Origin: Rhodococcus spelaei
GTDB taxonomy: Bacteria; Actinomycetota; Actinomycetes; Mycobacteriales; Mycobacteriaceae
Length of the DNA: 64,000 nt
Assembly (NCBI RefSeq): GCF_006704125.1
Contig: NZ_VIGH01000005.1
Coordinates: forward strand, 248,001 to 312,000
Direction of reading: 5' to 3'
Below are positions 25,955 to 64,000 of the stretch, in pieces. Numbering within the stretch: the first letter of the stretch is position 1; the number at the start of each line of letters is the position of its first letter. A program made the position numbers and the translations under genes. The notes beneath the pieces were generated by a model. The model saw only the letters and a program-made list of their open reading frames with translations. It was not told the DNA's origin and made no database searches.

Positions 25955-26257
25955 ATGCATCTGACGCCACGTGAACTCGACAAACTGACCATCCTCATGC
26001 TCGCCGATGTCGCTCTGAGGCGAAAGGCGAAGGGGCTCAAGCTCAACCACCCGGAGTCCGTGGCAGTGATTTCCGCTGCCGCGCTCGAGGGGGCGCGCGA
26101 GGGCAAGACCGTCGAGCAGGTGATGGCCGATGCCGCGCACGTACTCACCGCCGACGACGTCATGGAGGGTGTGCCGGACCTGATCCCTCGGGTGCAGGTC
26201 GAGGCAGTGTTCCCGGACGGGAGCCGGCTGGTGACCGTCCATACGCCGATCCAGTAG
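25955..26257 (+). CDS. ureA: Urease gamma subunit
   Basis: 100 residues, the standard length. [22 protein letters not shown] at the N-terminus, [22 protein letters not shown] and the C-terminal [19 protein letters not shown] are diagnostic. ATG follows AGGGAGAT. It forms the (UreABC)3 enzyme with the next two genes, hydrolysing urea to ammonia and carbamate in the cytoplasm. Confidence 0.97.
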   Translation: MHLTPRELDKLTILMLADVALRRKAKGLKLNHPESVAVISAAALEGAREGKTVEQVMADAAHVLTADDVMEGVPDLIPRVQVEAVFPDGSRLVTVHTPIQ

Positions 26258-26285
26258 CGCGAGCGCAGGGAAGGGAATCGACATC

Positions 26286-26714
26286 ATGACCAAGTCCGAA
26301 GCCTCGGGCACCTCCGAACCGGACCCCGCCAAGGTTCCGGTGGGCGGCTACGTCCTGCTCGACGACGAGATCGAACTGAACGTGGGCCGCCCACGGTTGA
26401 CCATCACGGTCCGCAACACCGGCGACCGGCCCATCCAGGTTGGCTCGCACTTCCACTTCATGGAGGTCAACCGCGCCCTCGCGTTCGATCGAGAGGCCGC
26501 GTTCGGGTGGCGGCTCGACATCGCGGCCGGCACCGCCGTCCGATTCGAACCCGGCGACGAGAAGCAGGTCACCCTGGTGCCGTTCGGCGGTAAGCAGCGT
26601 ATTCACGGTTTCAACGGTCTCGTCGACGGGTGGGGACCCACCCACGCGCCGTACCGTCCCCGGCTCGCCAGGGCGGTCGCCTTGGCGAGGCAACTCGGGT
26701 TCGCGTTCGAATAG
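26286..26714 (+). CDS. ureB: Urease beta subunit
   Basis: 142 residues, longer than the ~102-105 of many beta subunits: an acidic/Ser-rich N-terminal extension of ~18 residues precedes [19 protein letters not shown], and a C-terminal tail of ~20 residues follows the conserved region. The core has [21 protein letters not shown] and [21 protein letters not shown] as expected. Spacing to ureA is 28 bases and to ureC 36 bases. The family is certain; the tails are unusual. Confidence 0.95.
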   Translation: MTKSEASGTSEPDPAKVPVGGYVLLDDEIELNVGRPRLTITVRNTGDRPIQVGSHFHFMEVNRALAFDREAAFGWRLDIAAGTAVRFEPGDEKQVTLVPFGGKQRIHGFNGLVDGWGPTHAPYRPRLARAVALARQLGFAFE

Positions 26715-26750
26715 CCGGTACTTCGAGGTGAGAAGGAGGATCCGAACAGC

Positions 26751-28469
26751 ATGACCAAGATCTCGAGGTTGGAGTACTCGGGCCTGTTCGGCCCCACGAA
26801 GGGTGACAAGATCCGTCTCGGCGACACCGACCTGTTCGTGGAGGTCGAGGACGACCTTCGGGTCATCGGTGACGAGGCGCTCTACGGCGGTGGCAAGACC
26901 CTGCGCGACGGGATGGGTCAGGACCCCACTTCGTGCAGCGTGGACGGCGCCCTCGACCTGGTGATCACCAATGTGGTGGTCATCGACGCGTTGCTCGGCG
27001 TCGTCAAAGCGGACGTCGGTATCAAGGACGGCAAGATCGTCGGCATCGGAAAGGCCGGCCACTCCGGCACCATGGAGGGCGTCACCCCAGGGCTGACGAC
27101 CGGCCCCGCCACCGACGCCATCTCCGGGGAGCAGTTGATCCTCACCGCAGGCGGCATCGACACCCACGTGCACCTGGACGCACCACAGCAGGCGCATCAG
27201 GCGCTCAGCGGCGGCCTCACCACCCTGGTCGGTGGCGGAGTGGGGCCCACCGACGGCACAAACGGGACCACCGTCACCTCGGGGGTCTGGAACGTGGAGA
27301 TGATGCTCAAGGCCAACGAGGGCATACCGCTCAATATCGTGATGCTGGGAAAGGGAAACTCGTCCGGACGGAACTCGCTCGTCGAGCAGATCCGGGCCGG
27401 CGCAGCGGGATTCAAGGTGCATGAGGACTGGGGTTCGACCCCGGCCGCACTTCGCGCCGCGCTCGAGATCGCCGACGAGATGGATGTCCAGGTGGCGCTG
27501 CACTCGGACACCCTCAACGAGGCCGGCTACATCGAGGACACCATCGCGGCGTTCGAGGGTCGGACCATCCACACGTATCACAGCGAGGGCGCCGGCGGCG
27601 GGCACGCGCCGGACATCCTCCGGGTCACCGGCGAGGACAGCGTGCTACCCGCATCGACCAGTCCGACCTTGCCTTACAGCATCAACACCCAGGCCGAACT
27701 CTTCGACATGATCATGGTGTGCCACAACCTGAATCCGAAAGTGCCCTCGGATGTCTCGTTCGCCGAGAGTCGGGTGCGGCCGGAGACGATCGGTGCCGAG
27801 AACGTGCTCCAGGACACCGGGGTCATCTCGATGGTCTCCAGCGACTCGCAGGCGATGGGCAGGGTCGGGGAGGTGTGGTTGCGCGCCATCCAGACCGCGG
27901 ACTGCATGAAGCGTGCCCGGGGCAAACTCCCCGAGGATGCGCCGGGAAACGACAATTTCCGGGTGTTGCGCTACGTCGCCAAGGTGACCGTCAATCCGGC
28001 GCTGACATTCGGCATCGCGCATGTCGTCGGCTCGGTGGCGTCGGGCATGCTTGCGGACCTGGTGCTCTGGGAGCCGGCGTTCTTCGGTGCCAAACCCAAG
28101 GCGGTGATCAAGGGCGGGTTGATCAACTGGTACGCGATGGGTGACGCCAATGCCTCGCTTCCGACCACCCAGCCGGTGATCATGCGTCCGATGTACGGGG
28201 CGTTCGGTAAGGCGTTGCAGCAGACCTGCGTGTCCTTCGTTTCCCGGGCGGCAGCCGACGCCGGGATCAAGGAACGGCTCGGTCTCGAGCGGCAGGTGAT
28301 GCCGGTGCAGGGGACCAGAACGGTCACCAAACGAGACATGGTGCGCAACAGCGCGACCCCGCGCATCGAGGTGGATCCGGAAACCTTCGCGGTCACCGCG
28401 GACGGCGTACACGCATACGTCGAACCGGCGGAGTTCACTCGCCTGGGCCAACTCTATTTCTTCAGTTAG
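26751..28469 (+). CDS. ureC: Urease alpha (catalytic) subunit, divergent type
   Basis: 572 residues. By offset from Klebsiella UreC (+5) all nickel ligands are in place: H139 and H141 (THVH), K222 (the carbamylated Lys in FKVHEDWG), H251, H277 (YHSEG) and D365 (SSDSQAMG). The flap has C324 and H325, but the next residue is N326 where Klebsiella has His321. After THVH the usual xxCPQ is replaced by LDAPQQ, and TPGxWN becomes TSGVWN. So chemistry should be urea hydrolysis, with a pocket wall that differs from common bacterial ureases. AGAAGGAGG precedes the ATG. Confidence 0.96.
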   Translation: MTKISRLEYSGLFGPTKGDKIRLGDTDLFVEVEDDLRVIGDEALYGGGKTLRDGMGQDPTSCSVDGALDLVITNVVVIDALLGVVKADVGIKDGKIVGIGKAGHSGTMEGVTPGLTTGPATDAISGEQLILTAGGIDTHVHLDAPQQAHQALSGGLTTLVGGGVGPTDGTNGTTVTSGVWNVEMMLKANEGIPLNIVMLGKGNSSGRNSLVEQIRAGAAGFKVHEDWGSTPAALRAALEIADEMDVQVALHSDTLNEAGYIEDTIAAFEGRTIHTYHSEGAGGGHAPDILRVTGEDSVLPASTSPTLPYSINTQAELFDMIMVCHNLNPKVPSDVSFAESRVRPETIGAENVLQDTGVISMVSSDSQAMGRVGEVWLRAIQTADCMKRARGKLPEDAPGNDNFRVLRYVAKVTVNPALTFGIAHVVGSVASGMLADLVLWEPAFFGAKPKAVIKGGLINWYAMGDANASLPTTQPVIMRPMYGAFGKALQQTCVSFVSRAAADAGIKERLGLERQVMPVQGTRTVTKRDMVRNSATPRIEVDPETFAVTADGVHAYVEPAEFTRLGQLYFFS

Positions 28470-28477
28470 GGGACACC

Positions 28478-29071
28478 GTGACACAGAGGCTCACGCCCCC
28501 TCAGGGGCAGCCCGTTCGGATCAACGCGATCCTCGGCAATGTCGACGACCCCGTCTGGCGGTCCCGCCGGCACGCTGCGACGGTCGACCGTCTGGTGCTC
28601 GACCAGTGGGAGGCACAGAAAAGCCGGCTCCGCCGCAATACGAAGGGCGGGAAGGAGATTGCGCTCTCGCTCGACCGCGGGGTCCAGTTGCGAGACGGGG
28701 ATGTGCTGGCCTGGGACGAGGACGGCAATGCCCTCCTGGTGGCACAGATCGACCTGAAGGACGTGATGGAGGTCGAACTGTCCGGCCTGCTCGGGTCCAT
28801 GCCGGACGTCGTGGTCCAGACCTGCCTGGAGCTCGGACACGCGATCGGGAATCAGCATTGGCCGGCGGTGGTGAAAGGCACCAAGGTGTACGTCCCGCTC
28901 ACCGTGGACAGGGCGGTGATGGGATCGGTGATGAAAACCCATGCGTTCGAAGGTATTACGTACGACTTCCGGCCGGGTGCGGAGGTGATCCCGTACCTGG
29001 CCCCACACGAGGCTCGCCGGCTGTTCGGGGCGGCCGCGCGCGAAGGCGAAGGGCACACCCATGCGCCCTAG
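28478..29071 (+). CDS. ureE: Urease accessory protein UreE (nickel chaperone)
   Basis: 197 residues from a GTG eight bases behind ureC. The UreE N-terminal barrel (VWRSRRHAATVDRLVLDQWE, TKGGKEIALSLDRGVQLRDGD) is followed by the metal-binding domain with LGHAIGNQHWPAVVKG, which holds the conserved His of the GN.H motif. The C-terminal tail is short, with only GHTHAP rather than a long poly-His stretch. It hands nickel to UreG. The end overlaps ureF by 11 bases. Confidence 0.93.
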   Translation: MTQRLTPPQGQPVRINAILGNVDDPVWRSRRHAATVDRLVLDQWEAQKSRLRRNTKGGKEIALSLDRGVQLRDGDVLAWDEDGNALLVAQIDLKDVMEVELSGLLGSMPDVVVQTCLELGHAIGNQHWPAVVKGTKVYVPLTVDRAVMGSVMKTHAFEGITYDFRPGAEVIPYLAPHEARRLFGAAAREGEGHTHAP

Positions 29072-29774
29072 CCTCGACACGACGGACGTCGACATCACTC
29101 GCGCGGCACGGATCGCCCAGTTCGCGGATTCGATGTTTCCGACAGGATCGTTCTCCTTCTCCAACGGGCTCGAATCCGCGGTGTCGGAAGGGGTGGTCAC
29201 CGATGCCGCCACACTCCGGGAGTTCGTGCTCACCGCGGGCCGCCAGGCCGCCACCTGTGACGGCGTCGCGCTGCTGACCGCCCATCGGTCCGCGACTGCA
29301 GGCGACTTCGTCGGGGTGCTGGCTGCCGACCATGCAGTCTTCAGCCGAAAGCTCAACGAGGAAGCCCGGACGATGTCGACCCGGATGGGCAAGAAACTGG
29401 CCGAACTCGGGGTCCGACTCGGCGGCGGCGTGGTACTGGGCAAGTGGCTGACCGCAATCGTCGCAGCGGACACGCCGGGGACCTATCCGGTGGGAGTGGG
29501 AATCGCCTTCGCGGACATGAACTCTCCCGAGCAGGATGCCTTCGTCGCGCACCAGTACGGCGTCGCGATGACGATCCTCGGCGCCGCATTGCGAACCCTG
29601 CGCGTCGACCATGTTGACACGCAACAGATTCTCTACGAGGTCAACGGGAACACCGCCGGGCTGTACGCGGAGATTGCCGAGCGCACCCTGGACGACATGT
29701 CCACCTTCGCACCGATGGCCGACATTCTTGCCGCGGTGCACGTGCGATCTCACGTCCGGATGTTCATGAACTAG
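29061..29774 (+). CDS. ureF: Urease accessory protein UreF
   Basis: 237 residues. Typical UreF motifs are [21 protein letters not shown] near residue 20-40, and the later [11 protein letters not shown] segment. All-helical scaffold that bridges UreD and UreG in the pre-activation complex and acts as fidelity factor for nickel insertion. Translation is coupled to ureE by an 11-base overlap. Confidence 0.92.
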   Translation: MRPSLDTTDVDITRAARIAQFADSMFPTGSFSFSNGLESAVSEGVVTDAATLREFVLTAGRQAATCDGVALLTAHRSATAGDFVGVLAADHAVFSRKLNEEARTMSTRMGKKLAELGVRLGGGVVLGKWLTAIVAADTPGTYPVGVGIAFADMNSPEQDAFVAHQYGVAMTILGAALRTLRVDHVDTQQILYEVNGNTAGLYAEIAERTLDDMSTFAPMADILAAVHVRSHVRMFMN

Positions 29775-29784
29775 AGGGGCAACG

Positions 29785-30429
29785 ATGAAGAAGACAACCC
29801 GTATCGGGATCGGCGGACCGGTGGGATCGGGCAAGACGGCACTCATCGAGGCGATCACCCCGGTGTTCGTCACCAGGGGGACCAGTGTCCTGGTGATCAC
29901 CAACGACGTGGTGACGACGGAGGACGCCAAGCATGTCCGGCGCTCGCTCAAGGGCGTGCTCATCGAGGAACGGATCGTCGGTGTCGAGACTGGTGCCTGC
30001 CCACACACCGCGGTACGCGAGGACCCGAGTATGAACCTTGCGGCCGTCGAGGACATGGAGGAACAGTTCCCCGGCACCGATGTGGTGTTCATCGAGAGCG
30101 GTGGCGACAACCTCACCCTGACGTTCAGTCCGGCGCTGGTGGACTATTTCATCTACGTCATCGATGTCGCGGCCGGCGACAAGATACCGCGCAAGAACGG
30201 TCCCGGTATCGCTCAATCGGACATCCTGGTGATCAACAAGACCGACCTGGCCCCGTACGTACACGCGGATCTCGACGTGATGGCCCGGGATTCGACGCTG
30301 ATGCGGGGAGGGAAGCCGTTCATCTTCACCAACTGCCTTACCGGGGAGGGGATCGGTGACGTGGTGGACGAGATCGTGCACGGTGTTCTCTTCGACAGCC
30401 CCGAGGGGGCAGATGTGGCCGCGACGTGA
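29785..30429 (+). CDS. ureG: Urease accessory GTPase UreG
   Basis: 214 residues. The P-loop is [13 protein letters not shown] at residues ~9-21, the nickel/zinc site is [16 protein letters not shown] with the conserved Cys-Pro-His, then [17 protein letters not shown] and the guanine motif [12 protein letters not shown] hydrolysis drives nickel delivery to urease. AGAGGGGCAACG precedes the ATG. The stop overlaps the ureD start (GTGA). Confidence 0.96.
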   Translation: MKKTTRIGIGGPVGSGKTALIEAITPVFVTRGTSVLVITNDVVTTEDAKHVRRSLKGVLIEERIVGVETGACPHTAVREDPSMNLAAVEDMEEQFPGTDVVFIESGGDNLTLTFSPALVDYFIYVIDVAAGDKIPRKNGPGIAQSDILVINKTDLAPYVHADLDVMARDSTLMRGGKPFIFTNCLTGEGIGDVVDEIVHGVLFDSPEGADVAAT

Positions 30430-31334
30430 ACGTGCTCGCAGTCCCGGAGTTGGCGCCTTACCAGGACGAGCCGAAACAGGCCCCGTCCGGTCGAGTGGTC
30501 AAGACCGGGATCCTCGAGATGCGATTCGAGGATCGCGGAGAGCGGTCCGTTCTGGGGCACCTGTACCGCAAGGCCCCGCTGCTGGTGCAGCAGGCCCTCT
30601 ACTGGGACGAGGCCCTGCCCGGCATGCCGTGCGTGTACATGATCACCACCTCCGGGTGCGTGCTGCAGGGGGATCGGCTCCACATCGACATCAGCATGGA
30701 GCCGGGTTCGATGGCGTACGTGACCACCCAGTCGGCGACGAAGGTGCACGAGATGGATGCCAACTTCGCCTCCCAGGAGCAGACTCTGACATTGGGTCAC
30801 GACTCGTATCTGGAACTGATGCCGGGCACGACGATCCCGCACCGGCATGCGCGCTACGTGGCCCGCACCGATATCACGATCGATCCGACCGCGACGCTGT
30901 TGTTCGCCGAGACGGTGATGCCGGGACGCAAACACCACCGCGGTGAGGTCTTCGAGTACGACCTGTACTCGACCCTGACCAACGCCCGGCGACCCGACGG
31001 CACGGACCTGTTCACCGAGAAGTTGCTGATCGAGCCGGCACACTGGCCGGTCCGGTTGGCCGGGGCGATGGGTGAGTACGACGTCTTCGGCAACGTCGTA
31101 CTGCTCACCCCCAAAGCGAACGCGGACATGATCATCGAGCAACTCGTGCCGGGCAGACAGGACGGAGAGATGACGGTCGCCGGAGCAAGCTGGCTGCCGA
31201 ACGATGCGGGACTGATCTACAAGGTGCTCGGGCCCGAGAGCGCTCCGGTGCGGGAGAAGGTGCGCGAGTTCTGGGCGGTGGTGCGACGGACGGTGCTCGA
31301 CGCGCCGATTCCTCCTGTGCCGCTGTGGGGTTGA
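30426..31334 (+). CDS. ureD: Urease accessory protein UreD (UreH)
   Basis: 302 residues from a GTG overlapping ureG. UreD family features are [17 protein letters not shown] at the start, [27 protein letters not shown] and [20 protein letters not shown], ending [11 protein letters not shown]. The protein forms the platform/tunnel for nickel together with UreF and UreG. The position of ureD after ureG is the arrangement seen in many Actinobacteria. Confidence 0.93.
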   Translation: MNVLAVPELAPYQDEPKQAPSGRVVKTGILEMRFEDRGERSVLGHLYRKAPLLVQQALYWDEALPGMPCVYMITTSGCVLQGDRLHIDISMEPGSMAYVTTQSATKVHEMDANFASQEQTLTLGHDSYLELMPGTTIPHRHARYVARTDITIDPTATLLFAETVMPGRKHHRGEVFEYDLYSTLTNARRPDGTDLFTEKLLIEPAHWPVRLAGAMGEYDVFGNVVLLTPKANADMIIEQLVPGRQDGEMTVAGASWLPNDAGLIYKVLGPESAPVREKVREFWAVVRRTVLDAPIPPVPLWG

Positions 31335-31353
31335 CAAGGCGGCGAGGACTGAG

Positions 31354-32400
31354 GTGGCGGTGATGGACCCACTCACGGAGTCCTGGGACCGGGTGGTGCA
31401 ACGCCACGCGACGTTGCGGTTCGTCGACACCAACCTCAAGGGCGCAGGGCAGGTGATGTTCCAGGGCAATGCGCTGACCGGGTTGCTATTCCTGATCGGA
31501 ATCGCTTGGGGGACAGTCTCCGCGCGCACGATCTCGGTGATGGTCGGTGCGGTCGTCGGACTCGTGGTCGCGACGGTGACCGGCGGTCTACTCAACGCCG
31601 ACACCACCTCGTTGCGGGTCGGCCTCTTCGGGTACAACGGCATTCTGGTCGGTGCGGCGTTCCCCACTTTTCTGGCCGGTCCGATGATGTGGGCGTTTCT
31701 GGTAGTGGGTTCGGCAACCTCGACGGTGGTGTTCCTGGCCACCGCCAATGTCTTCAAGACCTGGGGAGTGGCGGCGCTGACCTTCCCGTTCAACCTGGTC
31801 AACTGGATCTTTCTGCTCGGTGCTTTTCAATTCCTCCGGATCGAGACGCCGGGGCTCGGTGCCGGCCAGTTCCCGCAGCACGTCGGCGACGCCTCGATGC
31901 ACACCCACATCACCGTCGGGTATCTGTGGGACACGTTGTTTCGCAATCTGGCGCAGATCTTCCTGATCGACAACACCGTCACCGGAGTCATCTTCGCGAT
32001 AGCTCTGTTGGTCGCGTCGCGGTGGGCGGCGGTGTTCGCGTTGATCGGGTCCGGGGTCGCGACGGCGACCGTCCTCGCGCTGGGCGCCAACTCCGTCGAC
32101 GTCGGCAACGGACTGTACGGCCTGAGTTCGGTGCTGACGGCGATCGCACTGGGCTCGGTGTTCTACCAGCCGTCCTGGCGGATTCTGGTGTACGCGATGT
32201 TCGGGGTTCTGGTGACGGTCGTCGTCCACGCCGCGCTCGTCTCGGCGTTCGCGCCGATCTCGCTGCCCGCGGGAACCGGCCCGTTCGTCATCGTGACGTG
32301 GATGTTCCTGCTTCCGAAGCACAAGTTCGTCCCAGTCCAGCACGGGGTGATCCGCGGTGGCGCCGCGGAGTCGAGGCACAGCAAAGGCGGTACACCGTGA
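31354..32400 (+). CDS. Urea transporter (UT family channel)
   Basis: 348 residues (GTG 31354; ATG 31363 is an equally good start). Hydrophobic, with two related halves as in the UT fold; the first selectivity-type region is FFxGNxLTG-like (VMFQGNALTGLLFLIG), followed by GLFGYNGILVGAAFPTFL, the urea-channel signature L.G.NG.LVG. The second half repeats it as GNGLYGLSSVLTAIALGS. It stands 19 bases behind ureD and overlaps the nickel permease gene, so the operon supplies its own substrate uptake. Confidence 0.88.
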   Translation: MAVMDPLTESWDRVVQRHATLRFVDTNLKGAGQVMFQGNALTGLLFLIGIAWGTVSARTISVMVGAVVGLVVATVTGGLLNADTTSLRVGLFGYNGILVGAAFPTFLAGPMMWAFLVVGSATSTVVFLATANVFKTWGVAALTFPFNLVNWIFLLGAFQFLRIETPGLGAGQFPQHVGDASMHTHITVGYLWDTLFRNLAQIFLIDNTVTGVIFAIALLVASRWAAVFALIGSGVATATVLALGANSVDVGNGLYGLSSVLTAIALGSVFYQPSWRILVYAMFGVLVTVVVHAALVSAFAPISLPAGTGPFVIVTWMFLLPKHKFVPVQHGVIRGGAAESRHSKGGTP

Positions 32401-33494
32401 GCGTTTCCGACATCACCGGTTCTGCGGAGCCGTCCGCCGGCTCGAGGTGGCGGCGTGAGGACACCGTCAGGTTTGCGGGTTTGCTGACGGTCATCGTCGC
32501 CATGCATGTCGTGGCGTGGGGTGTGCTGGTATTCGTCGTGGTGCCTGCGCACTACGCGCTCGGTTCGGCGGTGCTGGGGATGGGTCTCGGCGTCACGGCC
32601 TACACCCTCGGCGTCCGGCATGCGTTCGACGCTGACCACATTGCCGCAGTGGACAACACCACTCGTACGCTGCTCGCCGTTGGCAAGCGTCCCGTCTCGG
32701 TGGGATTCTGGTTCGCCCTGGGCCATTCGACGGTGGTCGTGGTGCTGGCAATGTTGATCGCGTTCGGCGCCAAACTGGTGAGCACCCTCGTCGACGACGG
32801 CTCCGGTGCCCATCAGACCCTCGGCGTGGTCGGGACTTCGGTGTCGGGCCTGTTCCTGTTTCTCGTCGGCACCATCAACCTGATCGCGCTCGCCGGCATC
32901 GTGAGGGTCTTTCGGGGCATGCGTCGCGGCTGTTACGACGATGCGGAACTCGAGGCGAAGCTGAACTCGCGCGGGTTCATCGCGCGCATCCTCGGCCCAC
33001 TGACCCGGTCGATCAGGCATCCGTGGCAGATGTATCCGATCGGCTTGCTCTTCGGCCTCGGCTTCGACACCGCGACCGAGATCGCGCTCCTGGTGCTGGC
33101 AGGCAGCACCGCCGCGTCCGGTCTGCCGTGGTACGCGATCATGGTACTGCCGCTGCTCTTCACCGCCGGGATGACGTTGTTCGACACTCTCGACGGCGCC
33201 TTCATGAGCGTCGCCTACCGGTGGGCCTTCTCGAGCCCGGTCCGCAAGGTGTACTACAACATCACCGTCACCGGCCTCTCGGCGGCGGTCGCGTTGATCA
33301 TCGGCACCATCGAACTGGTGACCATCCTGCACGACAGACTCGGCCTCACGGATCCGGTCACCGGGACGATCACCAACGTGAGCCTCGACAACGTCGGGTT
33401 CCTGATCGTCGGGACGTTCGTCGCGGTCTGGGCCGTCGCCATCGGCTACTGGCACCTCGCCAAGGTAGAGGAGCGGTGGGCACTCGACCGTTGA
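32397..33494 (+). CDS. NiCoT-family nickel/cobalt permease
   Basis: 365 residues from the GTG overlapping the urea channel stop. The nickel-cobalt signature RHAFDADHI is at residues 74-82; further NiCoT motifs are FWFALGHSTVV, LGFDTATEI and GMTLFDTLDGAFM. Eight helices expected. It gives high-affinity Ni2+ uptake for urease maturation and closes the urea operon. Confidence 0.95.
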   Translation: MSVSDITGSAEPSAGSRWRREDTVRFAGLLTVIVAMHVVAWGVLVFVVVPAHYALGSAVLGMGLGVTAYTLGVRHAFDADHIAAVDNTTRTLLAVGKRPVSVGFWFALGHSTVVVVLAMLIAFGAKLVSTLVDDGSGAHQTLGVVGTSVSGLFLFLVGTINLIALAGIVRVFRGMRRGCYDDAELEAKLNSRGFIARILGPLTRSIRHPWQMYPIGLLFGLGFDTATEIALLVLAGSTAASGLPWYAIMVLPLLFTAGMTLFDTLDGAFMSVAYRWAFSSPVRKVYYNITVTGLSAAVALIIGTIELVTILHDRLGLTDPVTGTITNVSLDNVGFLIVGTFVAVWAVAIGYWHLAKVEERWALDR

Positions 33495-33514
33495 AGTCGG
33501 CACCAGGCCGTTCG

Positions 33515-33586
33515 ATGCAGTTCCGTCTCTTCGGTCCGCTGAGCGCCACAGTAGCGCAGCTACCGCACCGCCGGTTGCGGGCGTAG
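33515..33586 (+). pseudogene. Possible SARP/BTAD regulator N-terminal remnant
   Basis: ATG 33515 opens 23 codons that read MQFRLFGPLSATVAQLP, then HRRLRA and TAG. SARP/AfsR-type pathway regulators commonly start M.FR.LGPLEV with a basic stretch shortly after. Beyond the stop nothing continues the family in any frame that I can see. It is either a fossil of a pathway regulator or a chance resemblance; 17 residues are weak evidence. Confidence 0.3.
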
Positions 33587-33651
33587 TCGGCCGGAACGGC
33601 CCGGGTTGCCTGCCAGCAAACCCGACCATCTTGTGAGGCTACATCACGGAC

Positions 33652-33666
33652 TGTGATCAGATCACA
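33652..33666. promoter_or_regulatory. CRP/GlxR-like palindrome
   Basis: TGTGATC (33652-33658) and GATCACA (33660-33666) are perfect complements about one base. The half-site TGTGA/TCACA is that of CRP/GlxR-type regulators, but the spacing is five bases rather than the canonical six. TGTGA also occurs at 33632 and 33674. It lies about 590 bases before the synthetase start. Confidence 0.5.
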
Positions 33667-33943
33667 ACTTTCCTGTGACTAACGACCAAATCGCACAACT
33701 CGCCCCTCCGTGATGCCTGACCTGCGAAGACGCGTCCGGCTTCGGAGGCGGACTGCTCGGCTGCGGGCGACTTGTGTCATTCGAACGATTCGAACTTGGA
33801 CGCTTGTCGACTGAATGTCCAAAAGGCCCCGAACGCACCCGGCAACACGGTAAGTTGCCTCGTGCGGTCGAAGGCGTCCTGCCTCGGTCGCGGTCGGGAC
33901 GCCGTCGGTTCGGCGGTGTGATTGTTCTTCGGGAGGGCGATCT

Positions 33944-34060
33944 GTGAGTACACGATGGATCGACGTTGATCTCACGCAGGTGCCCGCTGCGGAGTCGATG
34001 ATGGAGTTACCGCGGCGCAGCCATGGACAGGCCCCGCGTGGAGTGTGTGTAGGTACGTGA
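33944..34060 (+). CDS. Possible 38-residue leader peptide ORF
   Basis: GTG 33944 lies six bases after GGGAGGG (33931-33937), the strongest ribosome binding site in this leader. The frame runs 38 codons (VSTRWIDVDLTQVPAAESMM, later CVGT) to a TGA at 34058. Codon 22 is TTA, very rare in this genome and used in some actinomycetes to time expression of secondary metabolism. A 7-bp hairpin follows at 34090. No family recognised; it may be a regulatory upstream ORF. Confidence 0.4.
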   Translation: MSTRWIDVDLTQVPAAESMMELPRRSHGQAPRGVCVGT

Positions 34061-34089
34061 CGTCCCCATGACCTGCCGATAGATCGATC

Positions 34090-34107
34090 ACGCGCCCGTA
34101 GGCGCGT
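34090..34107 (+). promoter_or_regulatory. GC-rich hairpin in NRPS leader
   Basis: ACGCGCC (34090-34096) and GGCGCGT (34101-34107) pair around CGTA, 30 bases after the leader ORF stop and 150 before the synthetase start. No U-tract follows, so it could be an attenuator element, an RNA stem or incidental. Confidence 0.3.
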
Positions 34108-34257
34108 TCACTTCCCGCTGCGAAGCGGATTCCTTCTTGTCGAAATCTGTCTTCGGCCCACCGTGCCCGTCGTAGCCCTTGGTGCTTTCGTTACGACGGC
34201 CGTCGGGCCTGGGTGCTTACAGGGACGAATGAGTTGTTCCGGAATAAGGGGTATCAG

Positions 34258-64000
<29,743 letters not shown>

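Larger units (their letters stand above)
33495..34257. other. 763-base leader between nickel permease and NRPS, no confident gene
   Basis: No long convincing coding region. It holds a 23-codon ORF resembling a SARP N-terminus (33515-33586), a 15-base TGTGA palindrome (33652-33666), an inverted TTGGAC/GTCCAA pair (33796-33801 and 33817-33822), a 38-codon ORF with a strong ribosome binding site (33944-34060), a hairpin (34090-34107) and the dyad CGACGGCCGTCG (34194-34205). Base composition is less GC-rich than its surroundings. It probably contains the promoter and a long untranslated leader of the synthetase gene. Confidence 0.7.

Noticed and set aside
33679-33975. 98-codon minus-strand frame in the NRPS leader
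   Set aside because: Arg/Ser/Thr-rich, no ribosome binding site or motif; it covers the palindromic and leader elements read on the plus strand.

Overview
The window is high-GC DNA from an actinomycete. Gene content points to a mycolic-acid producer of the Rhodococcus/Nocardia/Mycobacterium group: a FadE19-type leucine operon, NDMA-dependent alcohol dehydrogenase, many FadE/crotonase/SDR genes, TetR/GntR/MarR regulators, frequent GTG starts and ATGA/GTGA overlaps. Rhodococcus is my best guess; genus is inferred, not proven. No rRNA, tRNA, CRISPR, IS element or intact prophage was seen.

Layout. 1-2.7 kb: end of an aldehyde dehydrogenase, an NDMA-dependent alcohol dehydrogenase, then a scar where an IclR regulator fragment (minus strand, frameshifted) abuts the last ~35 codons of a CoA-transferase alpha subunit; the beta subunit is intact. 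2.8-3.8 kb: two small membrane proteins. 3.95-14.9 kb: TetR regulator and divergent leucine/isovalerate operon (carboxylase beta and alpha, acyl-CoA dehydrogenase, MaoC hydratase, CitE-like lyase), thiolase, acetoacetyl-CoA synthetase, GntR regulator. Together these could take isovaleryl-CoA to acetyl-CoA. 14.9-24.1 kb: a proline-rich lipoprotein, a GH25 muramidase, a crotonase, a MarR/MFS efflux pair, an SDR, and an unusual XRE+TetR double-HTH regulator divergent from an acyl-CoA dehydrogenase/phosphotransferase pair, with perfect palindromic operators in both divergent intergenic regions.

24.2-33.5 kb: a self-contained urea/ammonium island read in one direction: ammonium transporter fused to a PII-like domain, ureABCEFGD, a urea channel and a NiCoT nickel permease. 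All nickel ligands of urease alpha are present, but conserved positions around them differ from common ureases.

33.5-34.26 kb is a 760-base leader holding a 23-codon ORF that resembles the start of a SARP-type regulator, a CRP-like palindrome, and a 38-codon ORF with a strong ribosome binding site. From 34,258 to the window end one reading frame stays open for over 9,900 codons: a giant non-ribosomal peptide synthetase with nine complete C-A-T modules and part of a tenth C domain, no epimerase, an EntF-like first C domain and readable adenylation codes (Ser, ?, Thr, Thr, ?, ?, basic?, Ser, ?). Long exact repeats between modules 3/4 and between modules 1/8 show recent internal duplication or conversion. 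This synthetase and its leader are the most likely home of an undescribed product.
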